Shown here piece after piece: positions 43,667 through 52,167 of a DNA stretch of 64,000 nucleotides. Below the pieces are notes generated by a model. That model ran no database searches, was not told the origin of the DNA, and saw only the letters and a program-made list of their open reading frames with translations. The stretch is from an uncultured Cohaesibacter sp. GTDB lineage: Bacteria > Pseudomonadota > Alphaproteobacteria > Rhizobiales > Cohaesibacteraceae. Both the position numbers and the translations under genes were made by a program. How positions within the stretch are numbered: position 1 is the first letter of the stretch; each line of letters begins with the position of its first letter. The DNA lies in contig NZ_OY762934.1 of NCBI RefSeq assembly GCF_963667045.1, positions 2,473,501 through 2,537,500 on the forward strand, written 5' to 3'.

Positions 43667-44521
43667 TCAGAGCTTGTAACCGTATTGCTTCAAGATCTCC
43701 GAGGCCATGGTTTTGTCCACAAAGCCCCTGTGGACTTCGTCAATCACGGTTTGCACACCGCTTTCCGCGCTCTGCAGGGTATCGTATTTCGCATCATCAG
43801 GTGTCAGCATGATGAAGGAATTGTCGGTATGGCTATACACCAGCTTGATGTCCTGACCATATTCCGCCTTGAGTTTGCGCTCAGCATCGACCGAATTCAT
43901 CAAAGCTTCGAGCCGCTTTCTTTGTTGGCTCTTTATGGATGCTTCGGAGTTGCTCATTTCCATAGGATTGCCATTGGTCCATCGACCGCGTGTGTGAAAG
44001 AAATCTTCATTCATGTAGGTGCCTGTGGCCCCACCCGGCAGCGGACCCAGTGCTTTCGATTCAACCTCCATCATGCCTCCCTGAAGATCCAACCTGATGA
44101 TTTTTCTATCAGATTGCACCTCCTGTCGCGATCCAGCATCACTGGAATTTTCTGCACCTTGCATGGATGCAATGTCCGCCATCATGGCTCTGGTCTCAGC
44201 GACCGAAGCCGAGCGCAACAGGGACACGCCCTCGCGGGCGTCGATGCTGTGACCTGAAACGATGATCGACAATCCGTTAATATTGACGGTTTCAGTGGAA
44301 GATTTCTGAGAGGGTTCTTCTTGAAGTGCCAGCAATGATGCTTGGGTTTCAGTCGACATCGGTGCCGGTTTGTAAACGACGTCATTTGCCCCGTGTTGGT
44401 GGGCACCTTTTGTTCTTACCGCATCGGACGATTCTGAAGCATCTTTCACTAGAGACGAGCTATTGGCTGCGAAATCGATCGGAATAAGCGTTGGTATCCT
44501 GCCAAGAATGGGAAGTTGCAT
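43667..44521 (-). CDS. Uncharacterised protein, 284 residues
   Basis: Not recognised. Start ATG 44521 with GGGGACA upstream. No signal peptide or membrane segment is evident. Residues 1-120 look disordered (Ser/Ala/Glu-rich). The C-terminal half is richer in charged helix (KSQQRKRLEALMNSVDAERKLKAEYG) followed by YSHTDNSFIMLTPDDAKYDT, and may form a small folded domain. It is divergent from the MarR-GH13 gene and shares its promoter region. Codon use looks less GC-biased than neighbouring core genes, suggesting acquisition. Confidence 0.6.
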   Translation of the reverse strand: MQLPILGRIPTLIPIDFAANSSSLVKDASESSDAVRTKGAHQHGANDVVYKPAPMSTETQASLLALQEEPSQKSSTETVNINGLSIIVSGHSIDAREGVSLLRSASVAETRAMMADIASMQGAENSSDAGSRQEVQSDRKIIRLDLQGGMMEVESKALGPLPGGATGTYMNEDFFHTRGRWTNGNPMEMSNSEASIKSQQRKRLEALMNSVDAERKLKAEYGQDIKLVYSHTDNSFIMLTPDDAKYDTLQSAESGVQTVIDEVHRGFVDKTMASEILKQYGYKL

Positions 44522-44664
44522 AATGTCCCCCTCTCTTCTGAATGACGTAACTGGAGACACTTTGGCAAAATTCGTGCCACTGGCGTCTACTCATCGTAGA
44601 TTGCATGCCTGCGCTCATTTCTTCGGGAACTCCGCTTGAGCGGGAACTTGATTGTTGTAAATTA

Positions 44665-44679
44665 ATACGCTATGCGTAT
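44665..44679. promoter_or_regulatory. Dyad overlapping the MarR gene start
   Basis: ATACGC-TAT-GCGTAT, a perfect 6-bp inverted repeat with a 3-base centre; flanking TAA/TTA nearly extends it. It spans the first possible ATG of the MarR-GH13 frame and fits a MarR autoregulatory operator. It also argues that translation begins at ATG 44684. Confidence 0.5.
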
Positions 44680-46459
44680 CATTATGACAAGATACCCAAA
44701 AGATGACCTCGCTGCACTGATGAAAGCCGTGTTGGCGTTTGGGCGCAGGCTTCGCTCCGAACGCACATCCACTCGCGTCACGTCATCTGCGGCAAGCATG
44801 CTTAATACCTTATATATGCGTGGCCCCATGCCGGCGAGGCAGCTGGCAATTGAGGAGCGTCTGCAGCCTCAGTCTTTGACCAGAATTGTCAAGCGTTTAG
44901 AAGAAGATGGCCTGATCCTTCGCACACGAAGCGAGAAGGATCAGCGCGAGTTGATCATTGCCCTGACCAGGGCAGGAACAAGTGAACTGGATGCAGACCT
45001 TGTGGAACGTCGGCAATGGTTGGAGCAGGTCGTTTCAGAGGTCCTTAGCGAAGGTGATCGGGCCTTGTTGGCTGATGTTGCCAGAATATTGCTCCAGCTC
45101 GCCTTCCACGAGACAGTTACAACAACAGGAGGAACAGATATGCCAAACTGGGTTCAATATGCCATTTTTTGGCATATTTATCCGCTGGGCTTTGTTGGGG
45201 CTCCCGCGACTTCCGACGAGAGTGATGTCGTGCATCACCGGTTGGATCATATTGTCGATTGGCTAGACTACGCAGTGGAGCTTGGGGTCTCAGCGCTATT
45301 GCTGGGCCCAATCTTTGCGTCATCCTCTCATGGATATGATACGATCGATCATTTCCGCATTGATCCGCGTCTCGGTGACGAGGCCGACTTTGACAGGCTC
45401 GTAGCTGCTGCTAATCAGCGTGGTCTGCGGATCATTCTTGACGGGGTGTTCAACCATGTCGGCAGACGCTTCCCAAGATTCATCGAAGCAGAGCAGAAGG
45501 GAAGAAGTTCAGAGGCCGCTCGCTGGTTCCGCCCCATTGAGAAAGGCGGCTCGGCATACAGCACCACCTGGGACACGTTTGAAGGCCATCACGGCCTGAT
45601 CACGCTTAATCATGACAATCCCGAGGTGTGTGATTATGTCATTGACGTCATGACACACTGGATGGAGCGTGGCGTATCAGGCTGGCGGCTGGATGCTGCC
45701 TATGCAACGCCAACGTCCTTCTGGGAGCAGGTCTTGCCGCCGGTCCGCCACTCTTTCCCCGAGGCTTATATTTTCGGAGAGGTGATTCATGGGGATTACG
45801 CCGGGTTCGTCAAGGAGACGGGCATTGATGCCGTCACGCAATATGAACTTTGGAAGGCCATTTGGAGCACGCTGAACGATAACAACTTCTTCGAGCTTGC
45901 GTGGGCGCTTGATCGTCACAACCGCCTTCTGGAACAATTCGTTCCTCTCACATTCATTGGCAATCATGATGTGACACGTATAGCGAGCCAACTGGATGAT
46001 CTTAGGCATTTGCCTCACGCCCTGGCTTTGCTTCTTCTGATGGGAGGCACTCCTTGTATATACTATGGCGACGAACAGGCCTTTCGGGGCATCAAGGAAG
46101 AGAGAGAAGGGGGCGACGATGCAATCCGCCCCGCATTCCCGGAACGCAGCAGTTCATTACTCGCTGACGGCTGGCCGGTTTATCGTCTACATCAAGATCT
46201 GATCGGTCTGCGCCGCAGAAACCCGTGGCTCTTCCGTGCCAGAAGTGAAACACTGCATCTTGAGAACAGGCAAACAGTTATCAAGCTTAGTGCTGATGGT
46301 AACCGCCTGATAATTGCTCTCAATGTCGCAGACGACGATGTTCAACTTCCCGCCGGGGATGCCTGCAGCCTTGTGTTGGGAAAGGGAATTCTGGTCAAAA
46401 ATGGTGATCGTGCAACGGTATCTCTGAACCCTCACGGGTGGTGTGTGCTGTCTTCTTGA
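44672..46459 (+). CDS. In-frame fusion of a MarR regulator and a GH13 alpha-amylase-family enzyme
   Basis: A single open frame of 595 residues. Residues 1-150 form a MarR winged helix (MPARQLAIEERLQPQSLTRIV, wing RTRSEKDQRELI). From residue 157 a complete GH13 (beta/alpha)8 hydrolase follows, with ILDGVFNHVG, nucleophile Asp341 in GWRLDAAY, acid/base Glu370 in FGEVIHG, and Asp433 in FIGNHDVTR. The linker is about 10 residues. An AGGAGGA site seven bases before ATG 45140, where the GH13 part begins, suggests that the enzyme (439 residues) is also or mainly made alone. ATG 44684 is an alternative start of the whole frame, since 44672 lies in a dyad. No signal peptide, so the enzyme is cytosolic. 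Confidence 0.85.
   Translation: MRIIMTRYPKDDLAALMKAVLAFGRRLRSERTSTRVTSSAASMLNTLYMRGPMPARQLAIEERLQPQSLTRIVKRLEEDGLILRTRSEKDQRELIIALTRAGTSELDADLVERRQWLEQVVSEVLSEGDRALLADVARILLQLAFHETVTTTGGTDMPNWVQYAIFWHIYPLGFVGAPATSDESDVVHHRLDHIVDWLDYAVELGVSALLLGPIFASSSHGYDTIDHFRIDPRLGDEADFDRLVAAANQRGLRIILDGVFNHVGRRFPRFIEAEQKGRSSEAARWFRPIEKGGSAYSTTWDTFEGHHGLITLNHDNPEVCDYVIDVMTHWMERGVSGWRLDAAYATPTSFWEQVLPPVRHSFPEAYIFGEVIHGDYAGFVKETGIDAVTQYELWKAIWSTLNDNNFFELAWALDRHNRLLEQFVPLTFIGNHDVTRIASQLDDLRHLPHALALLLLMGGTPCIYYGDEQAFRGIKEEREGGDDAIRPAFPERSSSLLADGWPVYRLHQDLIGLRRRNPWLFRARSETLHLENRQTVIKLSADGNRLIIALNVADDDVQLPAGDACSLVLGKGILVKNGDRATVSLNPHGWCVLSS
45127..45142 (+). promoter_or_regulatory. Internal ribosome binding site and start codon of the GH13 part
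   Basis: AGGAGGA (45127-45133), spacer of seven bases from the last G of AGGAGG, ATG at 45140-45142, in frame with the MarR part. A near-perfect Shine-Dalgarno in the middle of an uninterrupted frame suggests two formerly separate coupled genes. Confidence 0.75.
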
Positions 46460-46523
46460 AGAAGCCCCGGTTCACCGGCACCATTGTAAGAATATCAAAA
46501 CGACCACCATTTACTCAGAAAGA

Positions 46524-46991
46524 TCACACCCGCTCGATGAGGCCAGCGTAGCACCCTCGTCTGGCATTGTGCGCATGAATATAGGCAACTGCCTTATTTT
46601 CAAATAGCCGCTTGATCAAAGGCTCGACCTGCTGTCCTTCAGCGATGTCGGCATCAAGGATGAAACCCTTGCTGTCGAAGCCGCGCAGAGCAAGAAGCCG
46701 ATTTTTCATAACTTCAGGCAAATGGCCGATTTCATCATAGGCAACCTCGGCGCCTTCCTGCACAAAAATAGCGTGCCGAGATCTATAAGGAGAAGCAACG
46801 GGCAGATGCTCGAAGTTCAACAAGAGGGCCTTTTCACCCATTTCGATTTCTCGCATTGCGATGCGATCCGGAAAGCCGGGACAAGTATCGACCGTGTATC
46901 GGACGATACCAAGCTCACACAGCTCGAGATCTGAAAGGCCATAATACTGTTGGAATTGCTGAGGGTCCAAGCCCTTGACGCGATAGGTCAT
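46524..46991 (-). CDS. DUF1203 domain protein
   Basis: A 155-residue cytosolic protein made of one DUF1203 domain: the N-terminal YRVKGLDPQQFQQYYGLSD, then CPGFPDRIAMREIEMGE, LLLNFEHLPVASPYRSRHA and the C-terminal YIHAHNARRGCYAGLIER. The start is set at ATG 46991 because the family begins there; a 50-residue in-frame extension shows no homology. Function unknown. Convergent with the MarR-GH13 gene. Confidence 0.88.
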   Translation of the reverse strand: MTYRVKGLDPQQFQQYYGLSDLELCELGIVRYTVDTCPGFPDRIAMREIEMGEKALLLNFEHLPVASPYRSRHAIFVQEGAEVAYDEIGHLPEVMKNRLLALRGFDSKGFILDADIAEGQQVEPLIKRLFENKAVAYIHAHNARRGCYAGLIERV

Positions 46992-47304
46992 GATTTTCAC
47001 GTTCTCTTGAAATGAAGGATCTGAGGACTGAAGTCTGAAGAAACAATTCCTTACAATCGACCCGTTTCTTGCTTCATCCTGAAGTTCTTGCTTCAATCGA
47101 TCATCCCGAACGCGTAAATTGCAGACAACGAGATGCTGCAATACGGCATTTCTTGTTGCGCGAACGCCTCCTCCAGACCGATTTTCAGCGTTTAGCTAAG
47201 CGCTTGAGAACCGAGTGCTGAGCATTGCATCAGTCGACCTGGATGCCAAATCCAATGGAAACCAGACACACCGTTTTGCGCTTTCTATAGGATTGCGATG
47301 AAAC

Positions 47305-47350
47305 GATCCAAAGAGGTGGCTCATCGTGCAGTGAGCCCCCTCTTTGGATC
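47305..47350. repeat. 19-bp inverted repeat, 18 of 19 pairs
   Basis: Left arm 47305-47323 (begins GATCCAAAGAGG), right arm 47332-47350 (ends CTCTTTGGATC), loop TCGTGCAG. One T-C mismatch. No T tract on either side, so it does not look like a terminator. It could be a mobile-element remnant, a REP-like sequence or a structured RNA element. Confidence 0.6.
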
Positions 47351-47441
47351 GCCGGGAATAGACGTTTCCAGCTTTGATCATGGTGACGGGCTGGTTGAGG
47401 GCTCTTCAGGTTTTATCGTGAATAGATAGGCGGATAACAAG

Positions 47442-47477
47442 AATAGGTACCCGTTCGTCTGAACGGGTACCTATTTT
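47442..47477. terminator. 15-bp perfect hairpin with tetraloop
   Basis: AATAGGTACCCGTTC (47442-47456) pairs perfectly with GAACGGGTACCTATT (47461-47475) around the loop GTCT. On the + strand TTTT follows within the stem end; on the minus strand TTCTTG follows. It lies 115 bases after the minus-strand SDR stop and probably ends that ABC-SDR operon. Confidence 0.6.
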
Positions 47478-47591
47478 GACTGGCAGTGATCTTGCCTAGA
47501 GGGTTAGGCTCTTCGGGAAAGATGACCGTGGAAGGGAGGCGTCAGCCAGCCACGCTTTGGATCAACGACCCAAAATTCATTTCCCACCCTA

Positions 47592-48380
47592 TTACCAGCA
47601 GCAGAAACCGCCATCCACCAGCAGGTTGACACCTGTGCAATAAGAAGAAGCGTCACTGGCAAGGAAGATGGCCGGACCAACCATTTCTTTCACGCTGGCC
47701 ATGCGATGCATAGGTGTCTGATCTTCGAATTCTTTGGTCTGATGCACCATTTCAGGGCGGGTATTCATTGGCGTTGCCGTGTAGCCCGGGCTGATGGCAT
47801 TCACGCGCAGACCACCCTCGACCCATTCCATTGCCATGCTCTTGGTCAGATGAATGACGCCTGCCTTGGAGGCGTTGTAATGCACCTGCATCAGGCCACG
47901 GTTGACGATCACGCCAGACATGGAGGCGATATTGACAATGGCGCCCTTGCCATGTTTGAGCATTGCGTTGGCCTCGGCCTGACAGGACAGGAACACCCCT
48001 TTGAGGTTGATGTCCATCAGGGTCTGAAACTGCTCTTCACTCATTTCTTCTGCCGGATTGGCGTTTGCGATGCCTGCGGAGTTCACTGCAATCGCCAGGG
48101 CCCCGAGCTCAGCTTCCGTTTTGGCAACGGCTTCGATGAGGGAGTCCTTGCGGGTTACGTCGGCCGTGATGGCGATTGCCTTTTTGCCCGCTGCGGCAAT
48201 GGCGTCGACCGTTTTGGCAAGACCATCATCTTCGCGGCGGTCCAGACAGGCAACATCTGCCCCGCACTGAGCCAGCCCGATGGCAATATGCTGCCCAATA
48301 CCGCTACCCGCCCCGGTAACCAAGGCAACACGACCGCCAAGGTCAAACATTTTTGGCGCATTGAAATTGAATTCGGACAT
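47592..48380 (-). CDS. Short-chain dehydrogenase/reductase, polyol or sugar type
   Basis: Classical SDR of 262 residues. Cofactor loop VTGAGSGIGQHIA, Asp-based adenosine recognition CLDRRED (favouring NAD), structural NSAG, and catalytic Ser/Tyr/Lys in SMSGVIVN and YNASKAG. The C-terminal DGGFCCW is seen in polyol dehydrogenases such as threitol- or arabitol-active SDRs. It is the last gene of the ribose-type ABC operon, 44 bases after the ATPase, so it probably oxidises the imported polyol or reduces a sugar. Substrate not determined. Confidence 0.9.
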   Translation of the reverse strand: MSEFNFNAPKMFDLGGRVALVTGAGSGIGQHIAIGLAQCGADVACLDRREDDGLAKTVDAIAAAGKKAIAITADVTRKDSLIEAVAKTEAELGALAIAVNSAGIANANPAEEMSEEQFQTLMDINLKGVFLSCQAEANAMLKHGKGAIVNIASMSGVIVNRGLMQVHYNASKAGVIHLTKSMAMEWVEGGLRVNAISPGYTATPMNTRPEMVHQTKEFEDQTPMHRMASVKEMVGPAIFLASDASSYCTGVNLLVDGGFCCW

Positions 48381-48424
48381 ATCTTCCTCCCATATTCAAA
48401 CTAGGAAACACCCGGTCAGTCGGG

Positions 48425-49915
48425 CTAGCTGGTTGCCAGTTCCATGACTGACACGTCATTTGCTTCTGCACGATCCAGAATTCCCGCTTGTCTTCCGTCA
48501 GACATGACGAGAATTCGATTGGAAACGCCCAGGACCTCTTCAAGGTCAGAACTGACGACGATCACGCAAATGCCCTTTTCGGCCAATTCGACGATGATGT
48601 CGTAAATCGAAGATCGTGCGCCGACATCGATGCCCCGGGTTGGTTCATCCAGAACCACTACCTTGGGATCTGTTGCCAGCCACTTGGCCAGAACAACCTT
48701 TTGCTGGTTACCACCAGACATTTCATCGGCATTCTGATGCCCTTGTCCCTTCACACCGAAGCGGCGAATGTTTTCATTGGCAAAGCTGTCGAGCACCTTC
48801 TTGCTAACCCATTTGCCCGGCGCAACCGCCTTCAGGTTGGCATATCCGATATTTTCTGAAATGCTGTGCTCAAGCACCAGTCCTTGCAGCTTGCGATCTT
48901 CCGGTACCAGAACAATCCCATTGCGAACAGATTGGCTTGGGCTGCGCGGCGTAACATCCTTGCCATCAAGATAGACATGCCCGGTCGCAATGGGGTCAGC
49001 TCCGGTAATGGCGCGAACCAGCTCGGTGCGCCCGGCCCCAACCAGACCAGCAATACCAAACACTTCCCCTTTATAGACCTTGAAGCTTACATCATGGAAA
49101 GCGCCCAGCGCCGACGTCAGGTCTTTCACCTCAAAGGAGACCTCTTCGCCAACGGGTGGGAAATGCGGAAACATCCGCCCCAATTCGCGCCCGACCATGC
49201 TTTCCACAATGGTGCGCACCGGTACATCGCCCTTGTCGAATTCCTGCACCTTGGCGCCGTCGCGCATGACCACGATACGATCAGCAATGCGCCGGATCTC
49301 CTCCAGACGATGTGAAATATAGATAATGCCGACACCGTCAGCCTTGAGGCGGGCGATCTGCTTGAACAGCAGTTCCGTTTCGGCGTCTCCAAGAGCTGCT
49401 GTGGGTTCGTCAAGAATGAGCAGCCTTGCGTTGAGCGTCAGGGCCTTGGCAATTTCGACCAGCTGCTGATTGGCGGTGGAAAGCCCTTCCACCTTGCGAT
49501 TTGCGGGAAGATCAAGTCCCAGCCGCTCGAGCTGCTCCTGCGCCTTGCGCTCCATGGTCTTGCGATCAACCTGCCCCCGGGACTTGGGCCAGCGACCTAC
49601 AAACACATTCTCCGCAATCGTCAGATGGGGGAGCAATCTGAGCTCCTGATGGATCAGGCCAAGACCGGAATCGATCGCTTCCCTTGGATTGGCGGGCGCG
49701 TAGTCCGCGCCCTGCCATGTCATTGTGCCCGAACTCGGCCGGATGGTTCCACAGATGATGTTGGATACCGTCGATTTGCCGGCTCCATTCTCACCCAGTA
49801 GTGCAACCACTTCCCCCTCATGGATATCAAGATCGATACCGTGCAGAATCTGCAAGGATCCATAACTCTTCTTGATTTGACGAAGAGAAAGAATTGGAGA
49901 TTTGACCTCAGCCAT
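48425..49915 (-). CDS. Ribose/xylose-type sugar ABC transporter ATP-binding protein
   Basis: Fused double ATPase of 496 residues (RbsA/XylG/MglA class). The N-terminal half has Walker A GENGAGKSTVSNI and a signature region STANQQLVEIAKALTLN with LILDEPTAAL. The C-terminal half has the expected degenerate P-loop GLVGAGRTELVRAI and a good signature MSGGNQQKVVLAKWL with VVLDEPTRGID. It powers uptake with the permease and binding protein upstream in the same operon. Confidence 0.95.
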   Translation of the reverse strand: MAEVKSPILSLRQIKKSYGSLQILHGIDLDIHEGEVVALLGENGAGKSTVSNIICGTIRPSSGTMTWQGADYAPANPREAIDSGLGLIHQELRLLPHLTIAENVFVGRWPKSRGQVDRKTMERKAQEQLERLGLDLPANRKVEGLSTANQQLVEIAKALTLNARLLILDEPTAALGDAETELLFKQIARLKADGVGIIYISHRLEEIRRIADRIVVMRDGAKVQEFDKGDVPVRTIVESMVGRELGRMFPHFPPVGEEVSFEVKDLTSALGAFHDVSFKVYKGEVFGIAGLVGAGRTELVRAITGADPIATGHVYLDGKDVTPRSPSQSVRNGIVLVPEDRKLQGLVLEHSISENIGYANLKAVAPGKWVSKKVLDSFANENIRRFGVKGQGHQNADEMSGGNQQKVVLAKWLATDPKVVVLDEPTRGIDVGARSSIYDIIVELAEKGICVIVVSSDLEEVLGVSNRILVMSDGRQAGILDRAEANDVSVMELATS

Positions 49916-49967
49916 TTTAGGCCCTCCCTGTTCCAGCCAATTTCGAACACTCAGATGTCAGTTCCGA

Positions 49968-50903
49968 TCAAGGATGATCTTTGATGAACGGTTCTACATT
50001 CTCTTTGGTGGTCAGAGTTGCCGGCAGCAACTGCAACTTTGGAACTTCTTCTCCTGCAACAAGCTTGATGGCGCTATCCACGGCCAGACGACCGAAATAC
50101 TGGGTGCGCTGCGTGCTGGTCGCATCAAAGACCCCGTCGCGCAGAGCCTCAAGAGCTGCGGTATCACCATCGAAGCCGAAGACGAAGATCTTCTGCGGCA
50201 GATTGGCAACTTTCACAGCCTGCGCTGCGCCAAGAGCAAGGGCGTCGGCCTGACCCCAAACGATGGTTGCATCCGGATGAGCCTGCAGCATGTTCTGGGT
50301 GATCTGGAAGCCTTCGTCCTGAGACCACATCTGACTATATTGTTCAGAAGCGATCTTGATGTCCGGGAAAGCTTCTTTTGCTTCCAGGCAGCCTTTGGTG
50401 CGGTCAACCTCAGGGGTGGTGCCTTTCTGGCCATGAACGATCAGCATGGTGCCTTTGCCGCCGACCTGCTTGAATGCGTAGTTGCAGATTTCCTTGGCAG
50501 ACGCGACAGAGTCGGATGCAATGAAGGTATCGCCCGGAGCGCCATCAGGATTGCGGTCAATGTTGATGACTGGAACGCCCTGAGCGTGAGCAAGGCGGGT
50601 TGGCACAGCAGCGGCTGCGGCACCTGCGGGAACATAAATCAGGGCCTGGATATTCTGTGTGAGCAGATCCTGTACCTGGCTGACCTGGGTTGCGCTATCA
50701 CCCTTGGCGTCGACGATGACCAGTTCCAGACCTTTTTCCTTGGAATAGGCTTCAACAGACATTTTGATCTGGTTGAAGAAGTTGGCCTGAAGGTTGGCGA
50801 CAGCCAGACCGAGCTTCTTGAGTTCTGCTGCAGAGCTGCTGAGCGGGGTCAGGGCTGTTGCCATGATGGCTACAGCAGCAAACAGGGAATGTTTGAGTTT
50901 CAT
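49968..50903 (-). CDS. Ribose-type periplasmic sugar-binding protein
   Basis: Periplasmic receptor of 311 residues (pentose/hexose binding, RbsB class). Signal peptide to about residue 26 (FAAVAIMATALTPLSSSAAE). The mature part is KKLGLAVANLQANFFNQIKMSVEAYSKE, then VINIDRNPDGAPGDTFIASD and VFGFDGDTAALEAL, typical ligand-contact loops. GGAGGAG precedes the ATG. A 9-bp intercistronic hairpin separates it from the permease gene and should favour high expression. Confidence 0.93.
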   Translation of the reverse strand: MKLKHSLFAAVAIMATALTPLSSSAAELKKLGLAVANLQANFFNQIKMSVEAYSKEKGLELVIVDAKGDSATQVSQVQDLLTQNIQALIYVPAGAAAAAVPTRLAHAQGVPVINIDRNPDGAPGDTFIASDSVASAKEICNYAFKQVGGKGTMLIVHGQKGTTPEVDRTKGCLEAKEAFPDIKIASEQYSQMWSQDEGFQITQNMLQAHPDATIVWGQADALALGAAQAVKVANLPQKIFVFGFDGDTAALEALRDGVFDATSTQRTQYFGRLAVDSAIKLVAGEEVPKLQLLPATLTTKENVEPFIKDHP

Positions 50904-50926
50904 TTGGTATTTCTCCTCCGTTAAGA

Positions 50927-50960
50927 TCCGGACACTGCCTCCAACAACAAGGTGTCCGGA
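50927..50960 (-). promoter_or_regulatory. Intercistronic hairpin between permease and binding-protein genes
   Basis: TCCGGACAC (50927-50935) / GTGTCCGGA (50952-50960), perfect 9-bp stem, 16-base loop, no T tract. Just 5' of the binding-protein gene on its transcript, it may be a processing or stabilising structure raising binding-protein yield. Confidence 0.55.
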
Positions 50961-51027
50961 ATTTTCCGACTTGCGTCGGCAGGTGGTGGCCCGTGCTCAC
51001 CACCCTTTTTGGCACGATGCCAAAAGT

Positions 51028-52008
51028 CTATTTCTTCCGTTTCTTGAGCACTTCGGCAGCCACGGCCAAAGCAATCACGACCCCGATGACCACCTGCTGT
51101 GTAAAGGGAGAAACCCCCAGCAGATTGAGGCCGTTGCGCAGCACGCCAATCACCAGCACGCCGATCACCGTTCCGACGATGCCACCGGTACCACCGCTGA
51201 GGCTGGCTCCACCGATCACCACGGCTGCGATCGTGTCGAGTTCGTAGGACACGCCAGAGCTTGGCTGTACCGAGTCGAGCCTTGCGGCCAGAACAATGCC
51301 TGCAAGCCCGGAAAGAACCGCCGAAGTGATATAGACAAGGATGGTTGACAGCCGAACATTGATCCCGGCCAGACGCGCCACTTCCTGATTGCCGCCAATG
51401 GCATAGAGGCAGCGCCCGCCAGTGGTATTGCGCAAGAAGATCCACCCCACAACAAAGACAATCAGCATCAGAGCGACTGTGACGGTCAAAAAGCCGCCAT
51501 GGCGAATGATCGCAAGCAGGTTGAACCAGCCCGGAAAACCGACGATCTGCTGACCGTCTGTAATCATGTTGGCCAACCCGCGTGCAACGGACATCATGGC
51601 AAGGGTGGAAATGAAAGCAGGAACGTTAAATTCTGTAATGAGCAGCCCGGTCACCGCGCCAGCGATCGCTGATGCGAATAGCGCAATCACGATCGCCAGC
51701 GGCAGCGCTACGCCCACCTCATTGGACAGATAACCCATGACCATCATTGAAAGTGCAAGAATGGAACCAACGGACAGGTCGATGCCGCCAATCAGAATCA
51801 CGAAGGTCATGCCGACAGCCATGATTCCCAGCACCGTGATCTGATCAAGCACGTTCAAAAGATTTCGGGCTGTAAAGAAGGAATCCGTCGCAAAGCTGAG
51901 AAAGGCGCAAAGCAGCAGAAGTCCGATAAGAGGTCCAGTTGCTCCGCCAAAGGAAAACAGGCTTGAGACAGACGGTGAGGATGTACGCCCCCGTACTACT
52001 GAAATCAT
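51028..52008 (-). CDS. Ribose-type sugar ABC transporter permease
   Basis: Membrane subunit of 326 residues (RbsC class) with about 8-10 helices. The family motif GGIDLSVGSILALSMM is followed by NVPAFISTLAMMSVARGLA, and the later GGASLSGGTGGIVGTVIGVL is typical. ATG 52008 is used because GGGAGGA lies eight bases upstream; an ATG 33 bases earlier (52041) is possible but lacks a site. First gene of the minus-strand arm, under the promoter at 52065-52093. Confidence 0.94.
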   Translation of the reverse strand: MISVVRGRTSSPSVSSLFSFGGATGPLIGLLLLCAFLSFATDSFFTARNLLNVLDQITVLGIMAVGMTFVILIGGIDLSVGSILALSMMVMGYLSNEVGVALPLAIVIALFASAIAGAVTGLLITEFNVPAFISTLAMMSVARGLANMITDGQQIVGFPGWFNLLAIIRHGGFLTVTVALMLIVFVVGWIFLRNTTGGRCLYAIGGNQEVARLAGINVRLSTILVYITSAVLSGLAGIVLAARLDSVQPSSGVSYELDTIAAVVIGGASLSGGTGGIVGTVIGVLVIGVLRNGLNLLGVSPFTQQVVIGVVIALAVAAEVLKKRKK

Positions 52009-52064
52009 GACAGCAATTCCTCCCATTTCCTTAAACTGCATAAATATTCAGTGATGATAATAAT

Positions 52065-52093
52065 TTCATACCTCACTGTTTTAGCAATGTCAA
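52065..52093 (-). promoter_or_regulatory. Sigma70 promoter of the ABC-SDR arm
   Basis: On the minus strand TTGACA (52088-52093, 6 of 6), 17-base spacer, TATGAA (52065-52070, 4 of 6). Transcription would start near 52058, giving a leader of about 50 bases to ATG 52008. Confidence 0.7.
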
Positions 52094-52133
52094 CGAAAAT
52101 TCCATAGGACGCAAGGGAAAGTCATTATTTCGT

Positions 52134-52144
52134 CTAAAGTTTAG
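52134..52144. promoter_or_regulatory. Short dyad between divergent promoters
   Basis: CTAAA-G-TTTAG lies between the two divergent -35 boxes. It is a candidate half of a SorC or other regulator site but is short, so it is only suggestive. Confidence 0.3.
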
Positions 52145-52167
52145 CACTATCATCCTAAAATTATTGC

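Larger units (their letters stand above)
46992..47591. other. Intergenic region with two strong hairpins
   Basis: About 600 bases without a supported gene, AT-rich compared with core genes. It holds a 19-bp near-perfect inverted repeat (47305-47350) and a 15-bp perfect hairpin (47442-47475), annotated separately. The DUF1203 promoter must lie at its left end. The remainder shows nothing. Confidence 0.5.
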
